Of a stretch of DNA of 64,000 nucleotides, positions 25,807-34,362 are shown piece by piece (the stretch's first letter is position 1; each line of letters starts with the position of its first letter). The stretch lies in NCBI GenBank assembly GCA_938020565.1, contig CALIHP010000024.1:1-64000 (forward strand), in the 5' to 3' direction. A program made the position numbers and the translations under genes. This DNA is from an uncultured Anaerolineaceae bacterium. Lineage in GTDB: Bacteria; Chloroflexota; Anaerolineae; Anaerolineales; Anaerolineaceae. The notes beneath the pieces are model-generated. The model made no database searches. It saw nothing but the letters and a program-made list of their open reading frames with translations, and was not told the origin of the DNA.

Positions 25807-28518
25807 TTGAAAGTTTCGGGGTTGAAGAATCGCATGCGTCAAAATTCCGCTCAAAAGAGCTATATTACCCGCCCACAGCTTACAGAACTTACCAACGTCG
25901 GATTCCAGTTGGAGAATTTCGACGTGACGGAAAAGCTCCTGATCGCGTGGCTGAAGGAATATCCGAGCGATTTATGGATGCGATACCGGTTGGCGATCGT
26001 TCTGTTCAAGACTGGGAAGACGCATGACGCGATTCGCTTATCTGAATTAATCGTGCGCTATGATCCTGAGTTTCAGGAAGTCTGGGCGCTGCTTTCCGCG
26101 CTGTATCCGGACGGATCAGAGGATCGGAAGGCGGCGAAAAACCGGGCGCAGCGCTTAAAAAAGGCGGAAGCGCTTTCGCCGGACGCGGACAGCGGGGCCC
26201 CGTTATCGTTTTTAAAAACTGTCTTCCGGAGGAACCCGGGGGCCAAGGATGTCATGCTTGAAGATGTTGACGATTTTGATATCTTCTCGGCGTTGAAAAT
26301 CGCGAAGGACAGCTTCCAGGACCAGGACCCCGAGTCATACCGGCGCCTGATGAATATTTACCTGCGCAGGTGGCCCCATGCGATTCAGTTCAAGCTCCTG
26401 TACGGCGAGTTCCTGAATCAGATCGGCTCGATTGAAGAGGGAACGAAGCTGATCCATAGCACGATCGAGTCCGATTTACTGGGAATGGTCGCCGTCAGGC
26501 TCTGGGGAGAAAAGAATTCGTACAGGCGTTTATTCTTTGCCCCGGAAGAACTGAGCGTTGATCTTTCCGAAATCCCGATCCCAGGGAAAGTAGTCCGGGC
26601 GGCGAAGCTCGAAGGCGTTCCCGGCTTATGGATCGTCGGCGACGATCTGCGCCAGGACGAGCCGTTGGAAACGGAGCTGGACGGCGCGGACGAAAGCGGA
26701 GACGATTCGGCGCAGGATGGCGAAGCGGAAGACGCCCCGGACGTTTCGGTTCTGGAAATCGAAGACTCTGAACCGGAGAAAAAGGCGAACGTGCCTGAAG
26801 ACCCGGCGAAGGCAGGTGTGTCATGCGAGCGGAAGCAGGCAATCAAGGAAGAACCGAAGTCGTTTGCGAACTGGTTCTTTTCGCTCTTCCGACGCAAGCC
26901 AACCGCCGAAAGCGCTACCGAGCTGAAAGAATATGTCTATAAATTGGACGTTGCGAACTCGGACGAGCGTTTCCCGATTTACGTCGTGCTGTCGACGATT
27001 GGCGGGCTGACCGCGAAATATGGGAAGAACAATAAGGATTTTATTGGAAAAGAAATGCAGCTGGTCGCCGAGGCAGTCGATAACCGCGAGGGCTGGAACG
27101 CCATGGTCTTTTATCCGGATGAATTCGCGACGAATCATCGTGCCTATCAGGATCCGACGCTGATTAAGCAGGAGCTGGTCAAGCTGGATCGCGCGTTATC
27201 CGAGAAGGGCTCGATGATCGGCGCCGTGCTGATCGTCGGTGGACCGGAAGTAGTCCCGTTTTTTTCGCTGAAGAATCCGGCGATGGACGACGATTTATCG
27301 ATCCCGTCCGACGCGCCTTACGCGACCTTCGACGAAACGCGGATTTTTGATCAGCAGTGGCAATTGGGGCGTATTCCTGGGGATAACAGTTCGGATCCCG
27401 GTTTGCTCCTGAGCCAGCTTCGCTATATTCAGAATCATCATATCCATTCAGCTGAAACCGAGATTCGGCAGCGGCGAAAAAGCCGGAAGACGAAGAAGGC
27501 GCTGAGCTTTTCCGGCTTCAGCAAGGCGATCAAGGAATCGAAGACCTTCGGCTTATCGGCGCAGGTCTGGGAACGTCCTTCCGTCGCCGTGTACCGGAAT
27601 ATCGCCGGAAATGGAAGCCTGGCGACTTCTCCGGGCGTTACCGCGACAAATTTCCCCGTGTCGCATCTGGAAGAATGCAAATACGCTTATTTCAACCTGC
27701 ATGGGATCAAGGGGAAACCGAACTGGTACGGACAGAAGGACCCTCGTGATCAATCGACGCTGACGATGCTCCCGATTGCGCTTCAGATGAATAATCTGGA
27801 TCATCTCCATCGAGCGCCGGACGTCGTATTCGCGGAGAACTGCTACGGTGCGGAGATCGACAAGCGGAACGAATCGAACGCTATCTCGCTGCATATGATC
27901 GGTAAAGGAACGAAGGTTTTTATCGGCTCGACGACGATCTCTTATGGCGCGGTGACGCTCCCGCTGACCGCGGCGGATCTCCTTGCGCACCTGTTCTGGC
28001 AGCATCTTCGTACCGGGATTTCGACCGGCGAGGCGTTCAGGCGCGCGAAGAAGAATTTCGCGGCGGAGACAGAGGCGGAATCCGGCGGTCTCGATGGCGA
28101 AATTCAGAAAACTCTGCTGTCGTTTATTTTCCTCGGCGACCCGTTATTCGCGGCCGATCCGGACGCGAATATTACCGATAGGGCGCAGCGGGCTAAAACG
28201 GCGAAACGGTACGATCTCGTCCGCGAACGCCTCGACAGCAAAATCGCGATCGATTCAGCGCTGGCCAAGCAGATTTTCGACAAGATCAGGGAAACCTATC
28301 AGATCGCGACGCTCGACGATACGTATACGAGCTGCACCGTGCAGAAGCAATTCCGCAGCGGGAAGTCGCGGAACGATCCGAAAAAGTCAGGCGAAGAAAC
28401 CGACTACGTTATTATTTACGCGAAAGATATTCGGCAGAGCGATATCGTGACCCGGTCGCTGACGCGCGTAACTGTCTCTCCGAACGGCGAGATCCGGAAA
28501 GTGTCGTTTTCGCGGTAA
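25807..28518 (+). CDS. TPR protein with a C25 (gingipain)/caspase-like cysteine-peptidase domain
   Basis: 903 residues from the TTG at 25807; an ATG at 25834 would shorten it by nine. The N-terminal part (about 25-250) looks like TPR-type helices. An acidic, probably disordered linker follows (about 285-345). The C-terminal half resembles clan CD peptidases: LIVGGPEVVPFF, a DDD/SDAPYA loop, GRIPGDN, then the probable catalytic His632 in YFNLHGIKG and Cys679 in FAENCYGAE, and GKGTKVFIGST. The His-then-Cys order and spacing match gingipain/caspase folds. There is no signal peptide, so it should act in the cytoplasm. The catalytic assignment is by motif only. It is the last gene of the rpoN operon. 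Confidence 0.8.
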   Translation: MKVSGLKNRMRQNSAQKSYITRPQLTELTNVGFQLENFDVTEKLLIAWLKEYPSDLWMRYRLAIVLFKTGKTHDAIRLSELIVRYDPEFQEVWALLSALYPDGSEDRKAAKNRAQRLKKAEALSPDADSGAPLSFLKTVFRRNPGAKDVMLEDVDDFDIFSALKIAKDSFQDQDPESYRRLMNIYLRRWPHAIQFKLLYGEFLNQIGSIEEGTKLIHSTIESDLLGMVAVRLWGEKNSYRRLFFAPEELSVDLSEIPIPGKVVRAAKLEGVPGLWIVGDDLRQDEPLETELDGADESGDDSAQDGEAEDAPDVSVLEIEDSEPEKKANVPEDPAKAGVSCERKQAIKEEPKSFANWFFSLFRRKPTAESATELKEYVYKLDVANSDERFPIYVVLSTIGGLTAKYGKNNKDFIGKEMQLVAEAVDNREGWNAMVFYPDEFATNHRAYQDPTLIKQELVKLDRALSEKGSMIGAVLIVGGPEVVPFFSLKNPAMDDDLSIPSDAPYATFDETRIFDQQWQLGRIPGDNSSDPGLLLSQLRYIQNHHIHSAETEIRQRRKSRKTKKALSFSGFSKAIKESKTFGLSAQVWERPSVAVYRNIAGNGSLATSPGVTATNFPVSHLEECKYAYFNLHGIKGKPNWYGQKDPRDQSTLTMLPIALQMNNLDHLHRAPDVVFAENCYGAEIDKRNESNAISLHMIGKGTKVFIGSTTISYGAVTLPLTAADLLAHLFWQHLRTGISTGEAFRRAKKNFAAETEAESGGLDGEIQKTLLSFIFLGDPLFAADPDANITDRAQRAKTAKRYDLVRERLDSKIAIDSALAKQIFDKIRETYQIATLDDTYTSCTVQKQFRSGKSRNDPKKSGEETDYVIIYAKDIRQSDIVTRSLTRVTVSPNGEIRKVSFSR

Positions 28519-28667
28519 GACTTGCCGCGCCTCTGCTGATCGGATCGGAAGTGTCTGTTTCAAAAGCTTGGGTTTTGAAATTACCATATGAATATTGTCA
28601 AAGTATCTTTCTGCTCAGGGGGCAGCCATACTCTGGGGGCTGACACAGAAAACAGAAGCGCACATGA

Positions 28668-28695
28668 CGTGGAAACCGGAGCTCCGGTTTCCACG
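28668..28695. repeat. 28-bp perfect palindrome
   Basis: The half-site CGTGGAAACCGGAG (28668-28681) is followed at once by its exact complement, with no spacer. No T-run follows on the plus strand, so it is not a standard terminator. It lies in 28519-28782, which contains no convincing gene, between the peptidase gene and the AlkD-like gene. It could be a terminator stem, a protein-binding site or a remnant of a mobile element. Confidence 0.85.
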
Positions 28696-28791
28696 AAGGA
28701 AAGCAAAAGTCAGCGCATTGGCTGGCAGCGTTGCGCTGTGGAACGCAGCGGAGACCCATCGATTTATATGGAGAAGGAGTGCATGCGAATC

Positions 28792-29496
28792 ATGATCACA
28801 GACGAAATCAAAGACGAACTTTTTAAAATGCAGGATAAAAAGTACCGTGATTTTCAGTCCAAACTGATCCCGACTGTGGATCCTGGCCGAATTATTGGCG
28901 TAAGGACGCCGGATTTGAGAAAGTATGCAAAACAGCTTCTCAGGCGGGAAGAGATTCCGGAATTCCTGCGCGCCCTTCCGCATCTGTATTTTGATGAGAA
29001 CCAGCTTCATGCATTCATTATTTCTGAAATGAATGATTTTGATCGGTGCATAAAGGAGGTGTGTCTGTTCCTGCCCTTTGTTGATAACTGGGCGACCTGC
29101 GACCAGCTGTCGCCGAAGGTTTTCAAACGCCATCGCAGGGATCTGCTCGAATCTGTCAGGAAATGGCTCTCTTCGGATCAGACGTATTCGGTGAGGTTCG
29201 CAATCGGAATGCTGATGGAACATTTTTTGAATGAGGACGTTGACGTCGCATATATGGAGATGGTCGCGGGTATAAGGTCGGAAGAGTATTATATTAATCT
29301 GATGATCGCCTGGTACTTCGCTACAGCGCTCGCAAAGCAGTATGACATGGCGCTTCCTTTCATAGAAGATCAGCGGTTGGAAGCCTGGGCGCACAATAAG
29401 GCGATTCAGAAGGCGGTCGAAAGCTACCGGATGACGGATGAGCAGAAGGCATACCTTAAGAGTTTGAAAATTATTCGCCAGAAGAAAATCTCATAG
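28792..29496 (+). CDS. DNA alkylation repair-type (AlkD-like) HEAT-repeat protein
   Basis: About 234 residues, the size of AlkD, which removes alkylated bases from DNA without base flipping. Family features are RTPDLRKYAKQLLRR, FVDNWATCDQLSPKVFK, a W-S-S-D-Q stretch and a C-terminal W-x-H-N-K-A-I-Q-K-A-V-E-S motif. Start options are 28783 and 28792; a GAAGGAG lies at 28773-28779, closer to 28783 than usual, so 28792 is preferred. Longer in-frame starts back to 28588 would run through the palindrome and look non-coding. Base use is more AT-rich than the neighbours, so recent acquisition is possible. Confidence 0.83.
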   Translation: MITDEIKDELFKMQDKKYRDFQSKLIPTVDPGRIIGVRTPDLRKYAKQLLRREEIPEFLRALPHLYFDENQLHAFIISEMNDFDRCIKEVCLFLPFVDNWATCDQLSPKVFKRHRRDLLESVRKWLSSDQTYSVRFAIGMLMEHFLNEDVDVAYMEMVAGIRSEEYYINLMIAWYFATALAKQYDMALPFIEDQRLEAWAHNKAIQKAVESYRMTDEQKAYLKSLKIIRQKKIS

Positions 29497-29505
29497 GGTG
29501 AGAAT

Positions 29506-29928
29506 ATGATTGAATATAAGGAGTTTCGTTCTGAATTGATAGAAGAAATATGCAGAATCTATCAGGAAAATCAGTGGAGAAACTATCTGGGGGATAAGGA
29601 TAAACTTTCCAGAGCTTTTGAGCGATCGCTTTATGTTCTCGGCGCTTTTGATGAGGGTAATTTAGTCGGGTTTGTGAGGTGCGTTGGGGACAGCGAGTAT
29701 ATTCTGTATGTTCAGGACTTGATCGTGAAACCAACGCATTACCGGCAAGGGATCGGAAAAGCGTTGATGGCGCGGGTGTCAGAAAAATATTCCTCCGTTC
29801 GGCAGTTCGTCCTGATAACGGACGAAGATGACGAAGGATCTAACGCTTTCTATCAGGCCATAGGATTGGAAAAGAGCGGCAGCCGATTTCCGGTTAATCT
29901 TTATTTCAGAGAGTGGCGGGCGGATTAA
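29506..29928 (+). CDS. GNAT-family N-acetyltransferase
   Basis: 140 residues. The acetyl-CoA-binding motif A is VQDLIVKPTHYRQGIGKALM (about residues 72-91), with R-Q-G-I-G-K holding the phosphates, followed by FYQAIGLEKSG typical of the C-terminal motif B. The substrate is unknown. It starts 9 bp after the AlkD-like gene with AGGGTGAG as ribosome-binding site, so the pair is probably cotranscribed. Like its neighbour it is more AT-rich than the surrounding genes. The 29929-30174 gap that follows holds no gene that I can support. Confidence 0.87.
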   Translation: MIEYKEFRSELIEEICRIYQENQWRNYLGDKDKLSRAFERSLYVLGAFDEGNLVGFVRCVGDSEYILYVQDLIVKPTHYRQGIGKALMARVSEKYSSVRQFVLITDEDDEGSNAFYQAIGLEKSGSRFPVNLYFREWRAD

Positions 29929-30174
29929 AAAGACCGGTTCGCGAAAAGGATGAGATGCTTGCGCTGGTTCGGAATCGGAGTGGCGTCAAGGCCCGTTCTG
30001 AACCGCTGGTGTCGAAAAGCGGGAGAGGACAATTGCGGTAAAATAGCTTTATAACATTTTCGCGTTCAGGATGGGATTTGTCGATTATCATAATTCGGCC
30101 TGTCCGGCTGAAAAAAACAGCGAAGATCAACCGGATTTTCGTGAGCGGGAAAGACATGAACGGAGACGCCTGAT

Positions 30175-30747
30175 ATGAACGAATGGAACGAATTTGCGGT
30201 TGACAGTATTCATGTCAGCTTGACTACGCAGCAGCGTATGCTGATTTTGAAGGACGTTCACGACGAAATCTATCTGCCGATCTGGGTAGGTTCGTTCGAG
30301 GTCGACACGATCGTTATCGGACTTCAGGAAATTGAAGTCAGCCGTCCGCAGACGACCGATCTGCTGAAAGAAGTTATCGAAAACCTGAACGGCAAGGTCC
30401 AGCAGGTCGAAATCACAAAGATTCAGGACGAAACGTATTATGCGAATATTGTCATCCAAAGCGGCGATCGGACGCTGCGGCTGGACGCGCGTCCCTCCGA
30501 CGCAATTGCGCTGGCGGTTCGATCGCACGTTTCGATTTTCGTTTCCGCCGCGATCGTCGAGGCCGCCTCGATTCGCCCGGAAGCGGATATCCGAACGGCG
30601 CTGGTTGATCGCGGGGAATCGGCGCCGCCGATCGATCTCGCCGGGCTCAGCGTTTTCGACGATTTTCTTAAGACGTTAGGTTCCGATGAAGATGGCGAAG
30701 GTTTAACGGACGGTTCCGGCGACTCAGGCCCGGATGCGTCGATTTGA
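30175..30747 (+). CDS. Bifunctional nuclease (BFN/DUF151) family protein
   Basis: 190 residues. The N-terminal 135 residues match the BFN family: LTTQQRMLILKDVHDEIYLP, PIWVGSFEVDTIVIGLQ, RPQTTDLLKEV, YYANIVIQ and LDARPSDAIALAVR. Members are reported to act on RNA and DNA, and the fold is widespread in Chloroflexota, Actinobacteria and plants. The acidic C-terminal tail of about 40 residues is variable. It overlaps the DnaB reading frame region (first dnaB candidate TTG at 30744), so it belongs to the replication cluster. No promoter is clearly visible in the 246 bp upstream. Confidence 0.9.
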   Translation: MNEWNEFAVDSIHVSLTTQQRMLILKDVHDEIYLPIWVGSFEVDTIVIGLQEIEVSRPQTTDLLKEVIENLNGKVQQVEITKIQDETYYANIVIQSGDRTLRLDARPSDAIALAVRSHVSIFVSAAIVEAASIRPEADIRTALVDRGESAPPIDLAGLSVFDDFLKTLGSDEDGEGLTDGSGDSGPDASI

Positions 30748-30749
30748 TT

Positions 30750-32144
30750 ATGATGATAGAAGATCGTCCGTTCCAATCAGTTCTGCACGAGGAAGCGGCG
30801 GGACTGCCGAATGACGGTTCGGCCTTGCTTCTGGTCAATCGGGACGCCGAGGTCAACGTTTTAGGGTCGCTGCTGATCGATCCTGAAAAGTTTTACGACG
30901 TCAGTCGTCGGGTCAGGAGCGAGGATTTTTATTACCGGAAACATCAGTGGATTTTTCAGGCGATCCACGACCTGATCAACGACGGAATGGCGGTCGATCC
31001 GACAACGGTCGCCGGGCGGCTGAGCGATGTCGGCCGATTGGCAGAGATTGGCGGTCAGAATTATTTATTGTCGCTGACGATCGAGACTGCGTCTTCCTTA
31101 GGCGCTGAATCTTACGCGCGGATCGTTCAGGATAAAAGCGCCCGCCGGCAGCTCGTCGCGCGTTCTGCGGAAATTGCAGCGCTCGCGAAGGATGAATCGA
31201 CCGAACTCGATACAGTTTTTCAATCGGCGGAACAGAAGCTTTACGAAATCCACGAAAACCAGGCGAATAAAGGTTTCGAAACGGCCCAGGACGTCATTCA
31301 GCAGGTTTTCAGTAAGCTGCATGAAAAGGCGCAGTCGAAAGAGGAATTTCATGGACTCCCGACCGGTTTCACGGATTTGGATAAGCTCCTTGGCGGGATG
31401 CATCCCTCTGACCTGATGATCGTCGCGGCCCGTCCGGGGATGGGGAAGACGAGCTTTCTGATGTCCGTCCTGCGTCATGCGGCGCTGAACGTTAAAAAGA
31501 GTGTCGTTTTCTTTTCATTGGAAATGAGCAATGATCAGATCATGCAGCGTCTTCTTTCGCAGGAGTCGGGGATCGACAGCCGGAAAATCCGCGATGGACG
31601 GTTGGCGTCTGACGAGCTGCAGAGCCTTCTGATATCAATGGACGTGGTCGGCGATTCGCAGATTTTTCTGGACGATACGCCGGGGATCACCCCGATGGCG
31701 CTGCGTTCGAAGCTGCAGCGGCTTAAGCGGGAAGCCGATATCGACCTGATAATTATCGATTATCTGCAGCTGATGTCCGGGGATCTGTTTAAAGACAATC
31801 GCGTTCAGGAGGTATCGTATATCTCTCGGAATCTTAAAATTCTTGCGAAGGAGTTCAGCGTTCCGGTGCTGACCGCCGCGCAGATGTCCCGCTCGGTTGA
31901 GCAGCGCGCGGATAAGTTGCCGATGCTGTCCGACCTGCGCGAATCGGGGTCGCTGGAGCAGGACGCGGATATCGTCATGTTCCTGCACCAGCCGGACAGC
32001 GATAGCGGGGAGGGACTGGAAGGGTTGGTGAAGCTCATCGTTGCGAAGCATCGGAATGGCCCGATCGGCGATATCGATCTCGTGTATCGAAAAAATTTAG
32101 CGCGTTTCGATAACGCGGCCAGGATGAACGATTATGGCGGATAA
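30750..32144 (+). CDS. dnaB: Replicative DNA helicase DnaB
   Basis: Hexameric 5'-3' helicase of the replication fork. About 464 residues. The N-terminal domain has the usual EVNVLGSLLIDPEKF. The RecA-like domain has LPTGFTDLDKLLGGMHPSDL, Walker A RPGMGKTSF, H1a SLEMSNDQIMQRLLS, Walker B LIIIDYLQLMSG, and DLRESGSLEQDADIVMFLHQ near the end. ATG 30750 is used; ATG 30753 and TTG 30744 are alternatives. It overlaps the DnaD-like gene by 11 nt. Confidence 0.96.
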   Translation: MMIEDRPFQSVLHEEAAGLPNDGSALLLVNRDAEVNVLGSLLIDPEKFYDVSRRVRSEDFYYRKHQWIFQAIHDLINDGMAVDPTTVAGRLSDVGRLAEIGGQNYLLSLTIETASSLGAESYARIVQDKSARRQLVARSAEIAALAKDESTELDTVFQSAEQKLYEIHENQANKGFETAQDVIQQVFSKLHEKAQSKEEFHGLPTGFTDLDKLLGGMHPSDLMIVAARPGMGKTSFLMSVLRHAALNVKKSVVFFSLEMSNDQIMQRLLSQESGIDSRKIRDGRLASDELQSLLISMDVVGDSQIFLDDTPGITPMALRSKLQRLKREADIDLIIIDYLQLMSGDLFKDNRVQEVSYISRNLKILAKEFSVPVLTAAQMSRSVEQRADKLPMLSDLRESGSLEQDADIVMFLHQPDSDSGEGLEGLVKLIVAKHRNGPIGDIDLVYRKNLARFDNAARMNDYGG

Positions 32145-32772
32145 GCTTATGCGTCCTTTCCAGAGCTTCAAGAGCGGCGTCACGTCGATTCCGGCGCAGT
32201 TTTTTCCTGACGTTCTGCCCTGGATTGACGACATGGACGAATTAAAGGTTACGCTCTTCGGATTCTACCTGCTGAATCAGTTCGCAGGCGATATGCGTTA
32301 TATTATTATCGACGATTTTCTGGAGCTGTCCGGCGTGATCGAAGCGTTCGGCGCGGAAAACGTCGAGGCCAGCGTTCGTGTTGGCCTTGAAAAGGCGGCG
32401 GTGCGCAGGACATTTCTGACCGTCGACTACGGCGGGCGGACGCTTTATTTCCTGAACAGTCCGAAGGGCCGTGCCGCCGTTCGCAGGCTGACGTCGGGCG
32501 AATGGACCCCCGACGCATTTTTGCACCTGTCGAGGACGGTCGATCTGGATCGTCCAAATATCTATACGTTATACGAAGAAAATATCGGTCCATTGACGCC
32601 GCTGATCGCGGATCGGCTTCGGGCCGCGGAAGAAAAGTATAAACCGAATTGGATCGCCGACGCGATTGAAAAAGCGGTCGTCAGCAACGTCCGCAGCTGG
32701 CGGTACGTTGAAGCGATTTTGATGAGCTGGAAGGAGAACGGGCGTGATGGAACCGAAAGAGACGATCGTTGA
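32134..32772 (+). CDS. DnaD-like primosomal protein
   Basis: 212 residues. The C-terminal part (about 148-205) matches the DnaD/DnaB-type domain: IYTLYEENIGPLTPLIADRL, then AIEKAVVSNVRSWRYVEAIL and a final W. The N-terminal part looks like a winged-helix region, about 130 residues. In Firmicutes such proteins help load the replicative helicase at restart or origin sites. Its place between dnaB and a DnaI-like loader, overlapping both genes, supports the same job here. Confidence 0.83.
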   Translation: MADKLMRPFQSFKSGVTSIPAQFFPDVLPWIDDMDELKVTLFGFYLLNQFAGDMRYIIIDDFLELSGVIEAFGAENVEASVRVGLEKAAVRRTFLTVDYGGRTLYFLNSPKGRAAVRRLTSGEWTPDAFLHLSRTVDLDRPNIYTLYEENIGPLTPLIADRLRAAEEKYKPNWIADAIEKAVVSNVRSWRYVEAILMSWKENGRDGTERDDR

Positions 32773-34183
32773 GCGGCTGCGACGAATTTACGGCGATATT
32801 GAGCCGACGCTGCCGGCGGCAGATTCGTCTCCGGCTGGTTCGTATGGCGCTCTTGGCGATGTCGATTGTCCGATTTGTCATGGGATCGGTTTCGTATCGT
32901 ACGACCGGCCGGTCGGCGACCCTGATTTTGGGCGGATCGTCCCCTGCGCCTGCCGCAGGCGGCTGACCGAAGGCGAGCGGCGTTCCGCGCTTCTTTACCG
33001 GAGTAATTTACGCGGCTATGAGGCGATGACGTTTGAACGGTTCAATCCGGACGGCAGGGGGCAGCTCTCGCCTGAGGAGCGACAAACGCTGACGCTGGCG
33101 AAAAATGCGGCGATGAATTTTGCGGGCCGACGCGAGGGGTGGCTCCTGTTCAGCGGCGCTTACGGGACAGGAAAAACGCATTTAGCCGCCGCGATCGCGA
33201 ATCAGGCCGTGACGGATGGGATCGACGTCGTGTTTCAGCCGGTTCCGGACCTGCTGGACTGGATCCGCGCGTCGTATTCCGCGTACGGCGAATCGTATCA
33301 GGAGCGCTTCGATCGGATTCGGACGGTTCCGGTCCTTGTGCTCGACGATCTGGGCGCGGAGAGCGGGACCGACTGGGCCGGGGAAAAAATTTTTCAAATT
33401 TTAAATTACCGGACGGTCAACCGGCTGGCAACCGTGGTCACGACGAACGCGGACATCTCCGAGCTTGACGGCCGAATTGCTTCGCGGCTCTCCGACCCCG
33501 CGCTGGTTACGCAGATTCGGATTGCCGTCCCGGATTACCGGAGACCGTATTCCAACGGTGGGGCGTTCGATTCAATTTCAACGCTGCATCAGCTTTCAGA
33601 CCGGCTGTTCTCGAACTTTGACGGTCGCGAGGCTGAGAACCTGGGTCCCGACGCCCGAGCGGAACTGGATCAGGCGCTTCGGAAGGCGCGGGCGTTCGCC
33701 GCTTCGGCGCAGGGCTGGCTTATTTTTTCGGGCGCGCATGGCGTCGGCAAGACGCATTTGGCCGCTGCGATCGGGAACGAGACGGTCGGGACGAATCCAG
33801 GCCGGGTTCTCTTCATCAGCGTCCCGGAGCTGCTGGATCACCTGCGCGCGACGTTCAGCCCGACTTCGTCGGTCTCGTTCGATCGGTTATTCGAATCGGT
33901 TAAGAACGCGCCGATCTTAATTCTGGATCATTTAAATACAGCGAACGCGACGCCCTGGACAAAGGAAAAACTCTTCCAGATCGTGAATTACCGCTCGCTG
34001 ATGCGGCTGCCGACGGTCGTGACGACGGTACTTCCGCTTCAGGACCTCGAGCCCGGGATCCAAAGCCGTTTCCTGGACCCGAAACGTTCCGTTATCGTCC
34101 CGATGTTCCGGGTCCCCATGTACGGCCGCAGCGTGGAAAGCGGCCCGCTTCCGCCGCGGGCCGAGAAAAAGAAGCGTTTCTGA
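32747..34183 (+). CDS. Helicase loader (DnaC/DnaI-like) with two tandem AAA+ domains and an N-terminal zinc motif
   Basis: 478 residues, about twice the usual ATPase length. A zinc-finger-like segment (CPICHGIG ... CACRRR, about residues 41-70) precedes two AAA+ domains. Domain 1 has Walker A GAYGTGKTH and Walker B VLVLDDLGAE. Domain 2 has GAHGVGKTH and ILILDHLNTA, where the second catalytic acidic residue is His, so its ATPase activity may be lost. Both share a T-x-W-(A/T)-x-(E)-K-(I/L)-F-Q-I-(L/V)-N-Y-R segment, showing an internal duplication. Start ATG 32747 (GTG 32744 also possible), overlapping the DnaD-like gene by 26 nt. Confidence 0.87.
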   Translation: MEPKETIVERLRRIYGDIEPTLPAADSSPAGSYGALGDVDCPICHGIGFVSYDRPVGDPDFGRIVPCACRRRLTEGERRSALLYRSNLRGYEAMTFERFNPDGRGQLSPEERQTLTLAKNAAMNFAGRREGWLLFSGAYGTGKTHLAAAIANQAVTDGIDVVFQPVPDLLDWIRASYSAYGESYQERFDRIRTVPVLVLDDLGAESGTDWAGEKIFQILNYRTVNRLATVVTTNADISELDGRIASRLSDPALVTQIRIAVPDYRRPYSNGGAFDSISTLHQLSDRLFSNFDGREAENLGPDARAELDQALRKARAFAASAQGWLIFSGAHGVGKTHLAAAIGNETVGTNPGRVLFISVPELLDHLRATFSPTSSVSFDRLFESVKNAPILILDHLNTANATPWTKEKLFQIVNYRSLMRLPTVVTTVLPLQDLEPGIQSRFLDPKRSVIVPMFRVPMYGRSVESGPLPPRAEKKKRF

Positions 34184-34362
34184 CCGCGCAAAGCGTCTCG
34201 GCGGATATGACCGGTCCCGTGTGAAAGCTTTGGAAAGGCGCGTGTATCCTGTTTGAAGGAAATCGCATGGATACGAACATGGCGCATTGCGAATCGTTTC
34301 CCCGAAAGGCTGGTATCATTGGGCTAAAGGTACCTTTTCAGGGAAGGAGAGAAAACAGCGTC

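Noticed and set aside
28713..28735. A -24/-12-like TGGCAGCGTTGCG
   Set aside because: The GG-to-GC distance is too short for sigma-54. No convincing -24/-12 site was found by eye in the window; a genome-wide motif scan is required.
28588..28791. N-terminal extension of the AlkD-like gene
   Set aside because: The extra 68 residues run through the perfect palindrome and do not resemble the family; a ribosome-binding site sits just before the shorter start.
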